From positions 63,849,322 through 63,913,321 of the forward strand of contig CM035170.1 of the NCBI GenBank assembly GCA_020205615.1: a stretch of DNA of 64,000 bases, in the 5' to 3' direction. Below are positions 45,789 through 58,217 of the stretch, piece by piece (position 1 is the first letter of the stretch; each line of letters starts with the position of its first letter). A program made the translations under genes and the position numbers. The notes under the pieces are model-generated. The model did no database searches, had not been told where the DNA came from, and saw nothing but the letters and a program-made list of their open reading frames with translations. This stretch comes from Panax quinquefolius (taxonomy: Eukaryota > Streptophyta > Magnoliopsida > Apiales > Araliaceae).

Positions 45789-48328
45789 TGTGAGACCCCA
45801 GATTTTATGAATAAAGATTTAATTTTCTCAAAATATTTTTTTTGAATATTATGGTGTGGATTTGAGATAGCGTTATAGTTGTGGGTACTATTTATAAATT
45901 TTGAAAAGTATGCAAGTTGTTGTATAATATTCGATTGGTCGGGAAATATTATTTTTGTCGGGGAATATCCGTACGACGGTACAATCATTTGTGGACCCCA
46001 CAACGGAATTATTGTCGGATTGAGAAAACGACAAAAATATTTTATGAAAATAACGGCAGAAGTTTTACCGTTAATACTGTTGAACTACTCGGTAGTAAAA
46101 GTACAGTAATATGCGTGGTTGCATAGTAGCACACGGTATTGATTATTGATGCTTACGTGATAAGTCGCTCAGTTTTGTTGGTATTATTAATGTAATACTA
46201 CAGAAAATCTTTTTATATTAAACAGAATACTTTTATAAAGTTATTCTATAAATAGAATATATTATATTCTATTATGCATAGTGTTGCATAGTGTTTGTAT
46301 AGTGTTTTGCATAGTAAAATCTTTTTATATAAAACAGAATACTTTTATAAAGTTATACATTTTATTAGACAATAATTAGAATATATTATATTTTATTATG
46401 CATAGTATTTGCATAGTGCTTGCATAGTGTTTGCATAGTACCTGTATAGTGTTTGCATAGTAAAATCTTTAATAAAGTTATTCGTTTTATTATATTATAA
46501 ATAGAATATATTATATTTTATTTAAAAGATTTTGCTTTAAATATGGACCGTCAGATTAAAGTAAATCAATCTGGACCGTTCATGAGTTAGTTAGTATGCA
46601 GACCATTTTTCTATAAATAGAAGCTCATTCCATCATTATTTTCTTACGAATTCACTGAAACTCTAGAGAGATAAACTATAGAGAGAAAGAAGAAAGTATT
46701 CTGCTACTTCACTACTTATATATCCAGTACTCTTCTTCTTAAGGTAGGGAATATTATTTGTTGTACTCGTAAGAGGTATTATTCTTTTGTATTCATGAAG
46801 AGAACTTATGTTATTCCATTCTTTATTATTCTGTTGGAATAACTTGTATACGTGGGCTACCCTATACTTGGTGACATTCTTCTATTATTCCGTCTTTTAC
46901 TATTCATTTGGAATATCCATGTCATGCGTTTTCTGTGGGACTGATTAAAATCTTTATTATTACATTGGAATATCTTGTTATGCGGCGCTTTTACGTCGGA
47001 CTGGTTAAAATCTTTATTATTATACATTTGTTGAATATCACATGCATGCGCGCTTTTACGCCGGACTGATTAAAATCTTATTAGTATTACATTGGAATAA
47101 CATGTCTATCTAATACCGCAATCATGGTGATTTACATTTGTTATTCCATTCTTTATTATTCTATTGGAACATCCGCCGATGCTTGTAATTTCACGACCTA
47201 GTTCCGTTATTTAGTATTACATTGGAATAACTTTTGTCTATCGCAATACCGCATGCATGGTGATTTCTTTTGTTATTCCATTCTTTATTATACTCAGTTG
47301 GTTAAATTTTTGACTTCTATACTCCATGAAATTAGTGGAATATCCTTGATATTTGCGCTTCATCCAGTATCTTTCCATGGAAATATTCTTCTGAGCATTC
47401 TTGAATTTTACTCTACAAAGAAGTATCATGTTGATAATTTGGACATTATTAGTTCCCGGATAAATTAATTCTTGAACTTGTTTTATTGAATTCTTATATC
47501 ATTGTCATCATCCTCATGTTTATTTTTTTTTTTGAAAGTCATCTGTGGCCTGTAGTGCATAGATGGACTTGGTATGATTCTGACCAGAGATTATTAGGTG
47601 TAATCATAACCGTAATGTTACAAATGATGTGGTCAAAGTCCTCATTGGCCCGTAGTGCATTGATGGACAATTGTTGGCATGATCATGACCATTAATGAAT
47701 ACACAAATATTCTTGGCCCGTAGTGCATGTATAATTGTGTTCGTGATACTAAAGAATATCCTTGGCCGTAGTGCAGGGGTGATTCAATGACGTGGATTAT
47801 TTATTAAGCTGAGTCCCAGCGATAAAAGTGATGAAAAACCTTTTAAATTATAAAAGATAGTAGATTTTATTCTCTACTTTACTCTTTTAATGGATTGCTT
47901 GTTCCGCTGTAGTTAAACTTGATGTTTGTTATATTATATCAGTTTAACACTATTTAAGGCTAATGATAATTTATTCTGCATTATCTTAGTCATAATATTT
48001 CTTACTGGGCTAGTTGAGCTCACCCTTTCTTTCACTGTTCTCTTCAGGAAATGAGAATATAGCTGGGACGAGTCGGGGAACGGAGTGATGGTCCTAGATG
48101 GTGCATTAGTAGTCCTCACTATTCTGTGAAATAGTGTGATAATAATTGTAATGAGGACTCCTTTTGAGTTTGTATACTCTCTAGTAGACAATATTTGTAT
48201 TCAAACTCACAGTTTATGTTTTGTCGTATTGTAAACGACAATTGTATTATTAAGTTGTATTTAAATTCTATACCATGTATCTGGCGACTCAAGATGGGTG
48301 ATGTATACCTAATTTTGGGGGCATCACA
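45789..48328 (+). repeat. 5' LTR of the chromovirus
   Basis: It begins TGTGAGACCCC and ends GGGGGCATCACA, a length of 2540 bases. U3 contains 'GCATAGTGTTTGCATAG' repeats, the TATA box CTATAAATAG is at 46611-46620, followed by tandem 'CTTTATTATT' units (46800-47290) and 'GTAGTGCATTGATGGACA' units (47545-47780). Confidence 0.9.
46611..46620 (+). promoter_or_regulatory. TATA box of chromovirus 5' LTR
   Basis: CTATAAATAG precedes AAGCTCATTC, conserved in all three LTRs of this family. Confidence 0.68.
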
Positions 48329-48330
48329 GT

Positions 48331-48342
48331 TGGTATCAAAGC
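48331..48342 (+). other. Primer binding site (initiator tRNA-Met type)
   Basis: TGGTATCAAAGC lies two bases after the 5' LTR. It matches the usual TGGTATCAGAGC complement of initiator tRNA-Met with one change. Confidence 0.85.
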
Positions 48343-48515
48343 TCAGGGATATGATCCCTGGCTGAGGTGTGAGATAAGAACTAGGAGGGGAGAGACGAGG
48401 AATTCCTTCGCTAGTATGACCTACCAAAGTTTATTTGATATTTAATTGGTTGGGCAGAGTATAGAGATAATATGTGATATGTTAATCAACCCTTGTTTTG
48501 TGGCAGTATTTGAAA

Positions 48516-49677
48516 ATGGCATCTGAAAATGTTGAGATAAGCAATGGAGCACAGAAGACTGTTGATTCTCCACAGATCAATAATCAGGACAATGTGCAAC
48601 ATGATGGTGATAATCCTCCTGTAAACAACAACACTGATCAATTGACGAACGACGGTACGTTTAGGAACTTTTTAGAATTCATGCAACATCAGGCGAAGAC
48701 GGCTCCTGTTCATAATGCAGGAGGAAACAATGGCAACCCACGGTTGGTCACTGCTAAGCAATTCAAGGAGCTGGGACCACCGGAGTTTTTGGGAAAGCCG
48801 TAACCACTTAAGGCGGAGACGTGGTTAAAGCCAATCACCAAGATATTTGATGTCTTGGGATGCTCCGAGGAGAAAAAGGTTCCTTTTGCCACCTTTATGT
48901 TGCGTGAAGAGATAGATCCTTTGGTGGGAATCGTAAAAGCGTACCCGACTGGCCTTTTCAAGATGTCTTGGGAGAAGTTCCAAGAGTCATTCAATGACAA
49001 GTACTTTTCGAAAGCATTCGTCACATGAAGGAGGTGCAATTTATCATGTTGGAGCAAAACAACATGGCCAGTGTGTCGCAAAGATCTGAAGCCAAGTTTC
49101 TTAGAGTTGTCCGATTTGCATCCCACTTGGTTGATAATGAAGAGAGAATGACGCGGATGTTTTTAAGAGGTTTGAAGCCGGAGATACATTAATATCTTAT
49201 CTCTCATAAACTGTGTTTGTATTCAGATGTTGTTAATAAGGCTCAGTTATTGGAGCGCGATAATGAGTCAATCAAACCAAAAGAGAGTAGCCGACAAAAT
49301 GATAATACTGGTGATAACAATCATCAAAGCGGTGACAGTAAGCATGGAGGGAATCAACATGTCAGAAATGGTAACCACTTCAGTGGTAATCATGGCCAAA
49401 ACAATAAGAATGGACATTTCAAGAAGAGAAGGTTCAACAATGACGTAAAGACGTCGGCACCAGCACCCGTTTTAAAGGAAGAAAAATGACCACCGGTCGT
49501 ATGTTTCAAATGTGGAAAGGAGGGACACATCCGTCCAAACTGTACGCTGCAATTCAAAATGTATTTTAATTGCGGAAGAGAAGGTCACCTAGCTCGATTT
49601 TGTCGTATGGTGAAGTCAATTCCAGCTGGGATAGTAATGCCAAAGGATGTCCCAGACAAGCCAAAGTCTGTAGTTTA
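48516..49677 (+). pseudogene. gag: gag of the chromovirus with two zinc knuckles
   Basis: The start at 48516 follows a possible acceptor 'TTGTGGCAG'. The frame runs to a stop at 48801-48803, then breaks repeatedly. Recognisable parts are 'ETWLKPITKIFDV' near 48818, 'VPFATFMLRE' near 48880 and a basic, N/G/H-rich stretch at 49260-49470. Two knuckles lie at 49503-49610: 'CFKCGKEGHIRPNC' is a full C-x2-C-x4-H-x4-C, while the second, 'YFNCGREGHLARFC', has lost its first cysteine. A piece of the same gag, in intact frame, sits in the 3' LTR. Confidence 0.82.
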
Positions 49678-49679
49678 AG

Positions 49680-50100
49680 AGAGAGCGTTTTTTTGTGACG
49701 AGGAACCTGAATAAAATTATCACGGGTATGTTAGTCATAAAATCTTGCAAAGTCTATACCGTGTTAAATACTGGTTCTACTTACTCTTTTATTTCACCTA
49801 GTTGTGTTTTATGTTTGAAGTTAACTCCGGAGAAGTTAGACTTTGATATATCTGTTGGGAGAAACCTTCGTTACCTCCACTATTTATAAATCTTGTTCAA
49901 ATCAACACTTTCACGTTACCTATCGATCGTATCTCTTTGAAAATACTTGCCTTTGATGTGATTTTAGGAATAGATTTGTTAACTACTCATCATGCTTTTC
50001 GTAAGGTTGGTAGCTTTCATATTCTTAACCGACCTGTTATGCGAATTCAAGCAACCAAATAACTAAAGTCAATCATTGTCATATCATGCCATAGGTAAAG
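49680..50100 (+). pseudogene. pro: Aspartic protease relic of the chromovirus
   Basis: The frame 49695-49889 reads 'VYTVLNTGSTYSFISPSC'. The active-site aspartate of D-T/S-G is asparagine here (N-T-G). In another frame, 'FDVILGIDLLTTHHAFRKV' near 49955 is the second protease block. It is clearly inactive. RT should follow but is deleted. Confidence 0.75.
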
Positions 50101-50379
50101 AGCCCCGGTCCTTTCATTGTTGACTTCCTTATGTGGAATGCACCGAAGCTAAACTTTTCATAGGGGACGTTGTGAATAATGGTGGCAAGTTGATAGGTAT
50201 TAATGTGACGTGCTATCCAAGTCTTGTATGAGAGTCACAGTTTTGAATGATATTTCTATTGTTAATAAATTTCTTGACGTATTCTCGAAGAACTTCTTAG
50301 CCTACCATTAGAGAGTGAAATCAAATTTTGTATTGAAATCAAATATTTCTTCAACTAAAGCGAACGTAACATGCGCCAA

Positions 50380-51009
50380 AGTTGTTTGCTCGAGCTGTTG
50401 AAGATTACGATAGTACCATGCAATATCATCGTGGAAGTGCGAATGTGGTAGCTGACGCGTTGAGTAGAAGATCGTATGTGGTTACAAGTGCAAATATATG
50501 AACCCACATGAAGATAATGAATATACGATTAGAATTGACTTTAATCGATAAAGTTAAAGCCGCTCAAGCTACATACCCGGAGCTGATGAATGTGAAGAAG
50601 AAGGTTCAAGAGGGCGTTATTCTAGAAGCAAGAATTGACGAAGAGAGGAAATCTCAACCCTCAATTTAATTGGCCCATTTGAAATCCTCGATGGAGTAGG
50701 AACTGTGGCTTATAAACTCATTTTACCGCCAAGTATGTCGCGTGTTCATAACGTTTTTAACGTATCGATGTTATATAAATATGTGGACGACCCGAACCAC
50801 ATTATTAATTTAGAACCGGACGAGATAGCAGAAGATTTAACGTATGAGGAGATACGTGTTAACATATTGGATAAGAAGGATCATATTCGACGCTCAAAGG
50901 TTATACCTCAAGAATTAGAATCTGAAATGAAGTCAAGGTATCCTCACCTCTTGACATACCAGTGCGTCGCACGTAAATTTCGAGGGCGAAATTTCATAAG
51001 GAGGGAGAT
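50380..51009 (+). pseudogene. Residual RNase H end, integrase C-terminus and chromodomain fragment
   Basis: 'YHRGSANVVADALSRRS' near 50425 is the end of RNase H. After a large deletion, 'GPFEILDGVGTVAYKLILPP' (about 50674-50733) and 'SRVHNVFNVSMLYKYVDDP' mark the integrase C-terminus. 'EDLTYEEIRVNILDKKDHIR' and 'SEMKSRYPHLL' are ends of a chromodomain whose middle is missing. The frame 50705-51022 is open. The order fits the Tekay/Del lineage. The polypurine tract AAGGAGGGAGA is at 50998-51008. Confidence 0.78.
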
Positions 51010-53178
51010 TGTGAGACCCTAGATTTTATGAATAAAGATTTAATTTTCTCGAAATATTTTTTTTGAATATTATGGTGTGGATTTGAGATAGTGTTATAGT
51101 TGTGGGTAGTATTTATAAATTTTGAAAAGTATGCAAGTTGTTGTATAATATTCGATTGGTCGGGAAATATTTTTTTTGTCGGGGAATATCCAAATGCACT
51201 GGTACAATCATTAGTGGACCCCTACAATGTAATTATTGTCGGATTGAGAAAATGACAAAAATATTTTATGAAAATAACGGTGGAGTTTTTCACAGATAAT
51301 CTTGTTGAACTACTCGATTAGTAAAAGAAAGTGCGATGTCTGGCGTGGTTGTATAGTAGCACATGGTATTGATTATTGATGCTTACGTGATAAGTCACTC
51401 AGTTTTGTTGGTATTATTAATGTAATAATACAGAAAATCTTTTTATATAAAACAGAATACTTTTATAAAGTTATTCTATAAATAGAATATATTATATTCT
51501 ATTATGCATAGTGTCTGCATAGTGTTTTGCATAGTTAAATCTTTTTATATAAAACAGACAATAATTAGACAATAGTTAGAATATATTATATTTTATTATG
51601 GATAGTGTTTGCATAGTGCCTGCATAGTGTTTTCATAGTGTCTGCATAATATTTGCATAGAAAAATCTTTTATAAAGTTATTCGTTTTATTAGATTATAA
51701 ATAGAATATATTATATTTTATTTAAAAGATTTTTCTTTAAATATGGACCGTCAGATTAAAGTAAATCAATCTGGACCGTTCATGAGTTAGTTATTATTCA
51801 GTCCATTTTTCTATAAATAGAAGCTCATTCCTTCATTACTTTCTTACGAATTCACTGAAACTCTAGAGAGATAAACTATAGAGAGAAAGAAGAAAGTATT
51901 ATGTTACTTCACTACGTATATATCCAGTACTCTTCTTCTTAAGGTAGGGAATATTATTTGTTGTACTCGTAAGGGGTGTTATTCTTTTGTATTCATGAAG
52001 AGAAGTTATGTTATTCCATTCTTTATTATTACATTGGAATAACTCAGATATCTGTGAGCTACCCTATACTTGGTGACATTCTTCTATTATTAAAAGTCTT
52101 TACTATTACATTGGAATATCTTATGCATGCATTTTATCTGGGACTGATTAAAATCTTTATTATTACATTGGAATATCACGTAATGCGTTTTTTTGGACAC
52201 GGTTAAAATCTTTATTATTATTACATTGGAATATCCTATTCGTGAGTTTTCATGAGACTGATTAAAATCCTTATTAGTATTACATTGGAATAAACATGCA
52301 TCATGAAGTACCACATGCATGGTGATTTCTGTTGTTATTTCAATCTTTATTATTACATTGGAACATCCCGTCGATTGTGAAATTTTGCTCGACGACTGGT
52401 TAGTTATTTAGTATTATGTTGGAATAACTTTTATACATCGAAGTATCGCATGCATGGTGATTTCTTTTGTTATTCCATTCTTTATTATACTCAGTTGGTT
52501 AAAGTTTTGACTTCTATACTCCATGAAATTAGTGGAATATCCTTGATATTTGCGCTTCATCCAGTATCTTTTCATGGAAATATTCTTCTGAGCATTCTTG
52601 AATTTTACTCTACAAAGCAGTATCATGTTGACAATTTGGACATTATTAGTTCCTGGATAAATTAATTCTTGAACTTAAGGCGGAGACGTGGTTAAAGCCA
52701 ATCACCAAGATATTTGATGTCTTTGGATGCTCCGAGGAGCAAAAGGTTCCTTTTGCCACCTTTATGTTGCGTGAAGAGGCGAGATCTTTGGTGGGAATCG
52801 TAAAACGTACTCTGACTGGCCTTTTCAAGATGTCTTGGGAGAAGTTCCAAGAGCTGTTCAATGACAAGTACTTTTCCGAAAGCATTCGTAACATGAAGGA
52901 GGTGCAATTTATCAAGTTGGAGCATTAGTAGTCCTGGATGGTGCTAGATGGTGCATTAGTAGTCCTCACTATTCTGTGAAATAGTGTGATAATAATTGTA
53001 ATGAGGGCTCCTTTTGAGTTTGTATACTCTCTAGTAGACAATATTTGTATTCAAACTCACAGTTTATGATTTGTCGTATTGTACATGATAGTTGTATTAT
53101 TAAGTTATATTTGAATTCTGTACCATGTATCTGGCGACTCAAGATGGGTGATGTATACCCAATTTTGGGAGCGTCACA
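51010..53178 (+). repeat. 3' LTR of the chromovirus, with a gag insert
   Basis: It begins TGTGAGACCC and ends GGGAGCGTCACA, a length of 2169 bases. It matches the 5' LTR up to 52676 and again from about 52950. In between, about 620 bases of the 5' LTR (47480-48102) are replaced by about 250 bases of gag. The TATA box CTATAAATAG is at 51811-51820. Confidence 0.9.
52673..52924 (+). pseudogene. gag fragment embedded in the 3' LTR
   Basis: This segment matches the element's own gag at 48806-49056. It starts at a shared ACTT and ends at a shared GCA. Its frame is intact and reads 'LKAETWLKPITKIFDVFGCS' through 'NMKEVQFIKLE', while the internal gag copy has frameshifts over the same stretch. The junction on the right is followed by a short local duplication of 'GCATTAGTAGTCCT'. 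Confidence 0.88.
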
Positions 53179-53183
53179 GTGCA
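53179..53183. repeat. Target-site duplication GTGCA, right copy
   Basis: It follows the 3' LTR end TCACA and pairs with 45784-45788. Confidence 0.9.
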
Positions 53184-54240
53184 TCTCTGCTCAGGTAGAA
53201 TTTCATAGCAAGTCGATGGATCCGTCTTATCTCAGTCGGGCTCGCCTCAGCGGGTGTAGATCCATCTCATAAGTACTCCTTGATATGTTGATACCAAGGA
53301 TGTTGGATGGGAGGTAGCTCATCCGATACTTCTCCAACATAGTTCCCATAGGTTGGTGCCTTGTATAGGGGAAATGTGACCTTTGGCATGGGTTCCTTAT
53401 CAGGCATGTGAATCAAGGAGGCCAAAGTTGCTAACGCGTCTACAAAATCATTCCTATTACGAGGAATGTGTAAAAAGGAGATTTCTTCAAACTCCAAAGC
53501 CATCTGTAAAACTTGCCGATGGTAAGGCAGCAAATGTAGCTCTTTGGTTTGATAGATTCTCGTGGATTGTCTGATTACCAACTCTGAATCTCCAAAGACA
53601 GTTAACCGCATGATGCCCATTGAACGTGTAAGTTTTAGCCCCATGAGACAGCCTTCATACTCAGCTATGTTGTTGGTGCTGACAAACTACAATTTTTGAT
53701 GGCGATGGGATACTGCTCCCCTATACCGGATACTAGAACTGCTCCAGCTCCAAAACCTTCCATATTAACAACTCAATCGAAATACATTTTCCATGTATGG
53801 CATGTATCATACTGATGGTGTTGCTTAACTGTCATTACCCATTCATCTAGGAAGTAGGTTTCCAAGGGTTTGAAGTCCCCTAAGGTGCGGCGGCCAGTTG
53901 ATCCCCAGTTCCTTGACCTTTGATAGACTTTTGCGTCACGTAAACGATGTCAAATTGTTGTAGGATCAGCTGCCATCTGGACAGCCGGCAATTTAACATG
54001 GGTTTATTGAACACGTACTTGAGAGGATCCACTTGGGATATGAGATGGGTTGTGTGACCATGGAGGTAATGTTGTAACCTCATGGAAGCCCATGCTAAAG
54101 CACAACAAGTCTTCTCAATCAGAGTGTACTTGTGTTCACTGCTGCTGAATCTTTTGTTGAGGTAATAGATAGCTCGTTCTTGGCCTCAATCGTCTTTCTT
54201 TCCCAGCATGCAGCCCATGCCATTGTCACTTATGGACAGG
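53184..54240 (-). pseudogene. Tandem RNase H domains of element 2
   Basis: On the minus strand the Ty3-type RNase H is at about 54240-53950 ('MRLQHYLHGHTTHLISQVD' at 54083). The archaeal-type RNase H follows at about 53800-53380, with the frame 53644-53267 reading 'TVFGDSELVIRQSTRIYQ' and 'DFVDALATLASL'. Frame breaks lie near 53650-53700 and 54190. The segment ends at the GTGCA site where the chromovirus entered. Confidence 0.8.
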
Positions 54241-55470
54241 TACATGAACAGGGGAACATCATCCCTAGGCGGTACCAAAATGGGAGCTTTGACTAGCTGC
54301 TCTTTGATTGTAAGGAAGGTAACAGTCTGAATATAGGCTCACAGGTTGCTGTGAGTTGAGAAATGAATCTACTAATGAAGTTGATTCTTCCCAAAAATCC
54401 ATGTATTTCCTTCTCTGTTTGAGGAATGGGCATTTTCGTGATGGCCTGGATTTTGGTGGGATCCAGCTCAATCCCTTTGTGGCTGATTAGGAATCCTAGC
54501 AACTTGCCTGATTTAACGCAAAAGGCGCACTTGGTTGGATTCAACTTCAAGCTGTACTTACGCAACCTGTGGAAGAGCTTTCTAAGATGGTCTAAATGGT
54601 CTTTCTCCCTTCGGGACATGACAATGATGTCATCCACATAGATCTTTATCTCTTTGTGCATTAATTTGTGGAAAAGAGCCATCATGGCTCGCTGATAGGT
54701 GGCTCCGCCATTGATGAGGCCAAATGATAACCGTCTATAGCAAAAGGTTCCCCAAGGCGTGATGAATGCAGTTTTCTCACGATCCTCTTCAGCAACCATA
54801 ATTTGATGGTACCCCGTAAAGCAATCAACAAAGGAGTACGTGACGTATTGAGCAGTATTGTCAATGAGAACGTAGATAAATGGCACGGAAAAGCTATATT
54901 TAAGGCAAGCTTTGTTTAGACCCCGATAATCCACACAAACTCGCACCATTCCTCCAAGTTTAGGCACGATAACGATGTTGGATATCCATTCAGGATTTGT
55001 GGACACCATGATAATACCAGCTTAAAATTGTTTCACAATTTCTTCTTTCACCTTTAAAATCCACTAAGGTTTCAATTGCATGAGCTTCTGCTTGACTGGC
55101 TTGAATCCCTCTTTAATGGGAAGGCGATGAAGGACAATGTCAGTGGACAAACCCACCATATCTTCATGAGACCATGCAAACACATCCTAAAATTGGGTTA
55201 ATAGTGTAACCATGTCATCCTTCTGGTTTGGAGTAAGGTCTGAACCAATCTGGATTAACTTAGGGCTTTCTAAGGTTCTGAGATTGAATGAAGTGGTTTG
55301 AATCAAGGTTGGGTTTAGGTTTGTCTTCGACCCATTCTTTGATCTCCCGAGGCACCTTAATTTCTTCTTGTATTTTCATCAAGTTTGAGTCTAACTTTTC
55401 ATCAAAGTTACAATCCTTGTGTAGAAAAGGCATCTTATTAGAAAGTACATGCACATCTAAGTTCAGAGTC
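54241..55470 (-). pseudogene. Reverse transcriptase of element 2 (catalytic box kept)
   Basis: The minus-strand frame 55009-54293 is open for 238 codons and covers most of RT: 'GGMVRVCVDYRGLNKACLKY', 'DCFTGYHQIMVAEEDREKTA', 'CYRRLSFGLINGGATYQRAM', and the catalytic 'IYVDDIIVMSRREKDHLDHL'. Y-V-D-D is intact, unlike in element B. The N-terminal part upstream has a stop near 55022 and another near 55187. The exon begins at 55470 after the intron acceptor. Confidence 0.88.
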
Positions 55471-55620
55471 CTGAAACAAAATATGTTTTTACTTAGTATA
55501 TATGAAATTGTTTAATCATACATAGTGTCAGCATGCACTGACAAAATAACTGCTAATAATGTACAGAAAAGTAAGCAATTATGATATCTACAAGGCATAA
55601 AGAGTTCATGCCCGTTTTAC
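55471..55620 (-). other. Intron between protease and RT (element 2)
   Basis: On the minus strand the donor is CGAGG|GTAAAACG at 55620 and the acceptor TTTCAG|GACTC at 55471. The length is 150 bases against 149 in element B, with the same flanking codons. Confidence 0.85.
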
Positions 55621-57041
55621 CCTCGTCGACTAATGCAAGGAATGATTCTCCAATTGTCAAGGGCAAAGTTCTGATGGACTGCAGTGATGGAGGGGCTGTC
55701 ATCGTCCTCCTTTTCCCGAATGATGACCATTACGTTTGGGCAATCATCGTTTGGGGTGTATTTTTTTGTATTTTCATCATGGACAATGATGCGTATGCCT
55801 GACATCATTCTGACGATGTCTTGCTTAATTCTTCATTCTTCCTCTTCCACTTTGGGATCTGGAACAAAGACTTCCTTCTCCTTCACCAGTATCGGCTTGG
55901 GAAATAACATAGTCATTACGTTAGTTGGCACCTTTACTGGAGGTTGTGCGGACTCAAGATTTTCAGGTGGAGACAATCGTCGTGTAACTGAAGCTGGAGG
56001 AATCTGCTTATGCTTATATGGATTCCTGTGACTGGAACTGGCAGAATAACCCAGTCCAGCTGTCCTAGTTTGATGGATCACTTAAAACGGGTGCTTAATA
56101 CCCTGCTGACTTTTACGCAGCCTTTGCCAAGTCTGATGACCCAATGACATCATTTCTTGAGTAGCTGCCATCACTTTGGAAGAAATCATGGGAAAGAGAA
56201 ATGGCGTTCCAATAGAATGGTATTGAGTGTTGCTCACTTCCAAGGCATGAAAACTAACCGACTCAATATTTGAATTGACGTTGATGAATGGTATGTCACC
56301 ATGTTGAGGATATTCTGGCTCAGCATTGACCGTGACTAGACTGTTGTTAATGATGTATTTAAGTTGCTGATGAAGATTGGAGGGGATGGCCCCCACTATA
56401 TGAATCCACGGTCTTCCCAATAGCAAGTTATATCCTGAATCTATCTTGAGCACGTGAAAAGATACGTAGAATGTATGGGGACAAATCTCAATTGGCAGCT
56501 CAATCTCTCTGACTGAATTCCGGTGGGCTCCGTCAAAAGCTTTAATAACCGTATGGCTGCTTCGGATGCATTTGAGATTGACGTTCATCTTCAGCAATGT
56601 TGCGTAAGGACAGATATTCAGAGACGAACCTCCGTCTATCAAGACTCCAACTAGCATGTATCCGGAGGACAAAACTGTAATGTGTAATGGCTTGCAATAA
56701 CTGGTCCCTTCGGGTAGTATGCCATCATCAGTGAAAGATATCACATTGTTTTTAAAAATTTGATCAACCAAATGTTGAAATTTTTCCACATCCACTGATT
56801 TCGGCAAATAGGCTTCTTCCAAAACCTTCAGTAAGATCTTCTTGTGATCCTCAGAAGTTAAAACCAAGTCCAGTATTGAAATTTGATGTGGAGCTTCTCT
56901 TAAGCTTAAAACTACCTTCGCTTCATTATGACCCATAGTGCGGAGGAACTTTTCAATTTTCTCCATGGGAACTTTCCCCTTTGATTTGATGGCAGGCTTC
57001 ATCACCCGTTGGGGAATATATAATGGATTCTCCTTCGACAC
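55621..57041 (-). pseudogene. pro: Protease region of element 2
   Basis: The frame 57041-56082 is open for 319 codons. It holds 'VGVLIDGGSSLNICPYATL' (active site as D-G-G) and 'SGYNLLLGRPWIHIVGAIPS'. The G-patch-like segment is degraded here ('SLGHQTWQRLRKSQQGI'). Frames after 56081 are shifted until the intron donor. Confidence 0.82.
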
Positions 57042-58217
57042 TGCAGGAGTTGTGTAAGAGGTAGATCCTTCAGCTTCTCCATAATTCCATGGAACGTTTT
57101 ATAAGCTGATAACATGATATTGTGGTCTGAATGGCAAGTTGATTGGCTCTGGAGCAGCCACTTTCAAAGGATTGTCAACTCCTTTGAGCTGAATTGCTTG
57201 TATTGTGAAAGGTTTGACAGTCCCATCAGCCTTAGCGGATATAATTGCTACCAGTCCCTTCCATTTAGTAAGAAAAGTATTCTCACTCTCCAATAGCACA
57301 GTATCGTCGTCTGCCAGTTGTAGGACACCGCTGTCAATTAGATTCTGAATAAGGTGGTGGAGTGCCCAACATTCTCTCGTGCTGTGATCGCGAGAATGGG
57401 AGTGATATTGACATACTCCATCAGAATTGAACCATCCTAAACGGGGATTAATTATAGATAGAAGGTAAGTGATCCTTCCTTCATTGATCAACATCTGAAG
57501 TATCTCCTCCATAGGTTGGCCCAGGTATGTAAATTCCCTTCTATTGGCAAAATCCCGACGGGCTTTGGCACTTGCTCTCTTCGTTACTTTGTCTTCCAGT
57601 GTTTCGTTCTCAGAAGGTGACGAGGGAGTATTCATAACAAAAGGGAGGAGACTAGAAAACTCTTGCCTGACTAATTGGCGTGTGACTTGGTGCTGATAGG
57701 TCACCAGTTCTGCCAATTGATCAATCTGCTTACACAGAGCTTTCATCTTTCGTTCCATTACAAACTGGAACTTTACATAATCCTATTTGTCAACACCGTC
57801 TTTGATGGTCTGGGATGATTCACCGTTAAAATTGGAACTCTATCCACTGCTCTAATTAATCATGTTGACCTCTTCCTCTTTGTGTTGAGGAAGAGGGTTG
57901 TCTTGTACGCGAGGTTGATCTGGTTTGGTGACCACAATCTCACCCTTGTTTATTAAATCTTAGATCTTGTGTTTCAAGGCCCAACAATATTGAGTATCAT
58001 GTCCCGATGCCCCGACATGATAAACACATTTTCGAGCAGCATTGAAACCCCCTCCCATTAGGGTTGGCTGGTGGAAGAAGATGCGTGAATTTCTTCTTAG
58101 TCGTCAGAAGAGTGAGAATGTTCTCGAGTGAGTCCCCTAAGGGTGTGAAAACTCGAGGGCGTTTGACTTCTCCACCTTTTGGCAATGGAGGGTTGGAAGA
58201 TTGTGCTTGAAAGGGAG
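57042..58217 (-). pseudogene. gag: gag C-terminal half of element 2, cut at 58217
   Basis: Two related modules are present. The first, about 58165-57930, has 'VFTPLGDSLENILTLLTTKK' and 'LLPPANPNGRG' with a damaged knuckle. The second, about 57545-57310, lies in the open frame 57758-57099 and has 'FTYLGQPMEEILQMLINEG' and 'CQYHSHSRDHSTRECWAL', a complete CHHC knuckle. The N-terminal capsid part is missing because an LTR begins at 58218. Confidence 0.8.

Larger units (their letters stand above)
45789..53178 (+). mobile_element. Chromovirus (Tekay/Del-like) retrotransposon, internally deleted
   Basis: The element is 7390 bases long. It has a 5' LTR 45789-48328, an initiator-Met-type primer site, gag relic, protease relic, remnants of RNase H and integrase ends, polypurine tract, and a 3' LTR 51010-53178. 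GTGCA flanks it. RT and the integrase core are deleted and the internal region is only 2.7 kb. It is the same family as the solo LTR at 8662-31910. Confidence 0.9.
34776..58217 (-). mobile_element. Second Ogre/Tat-type retrotransposon, 5'-truncated and interrupted (element 2)
   Basis: On the minus strand, from right to left: gag (from 58217), protease, intron, RT, RNases H, a 7.4-kb insertion at 45789-53178, integrase, spacer, antisense gene (thus on +), 3' untranslated repeats and the 3' LTR (37323-34776). The N-terminal half of gag, leader and 5' LTR are not present: the sequence stops at 58217 where another element's LTR begins. They may lie beyond the window. It is closely related to element B but distinct, keeping the RT catalytic box. 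Confidence 0.88.
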
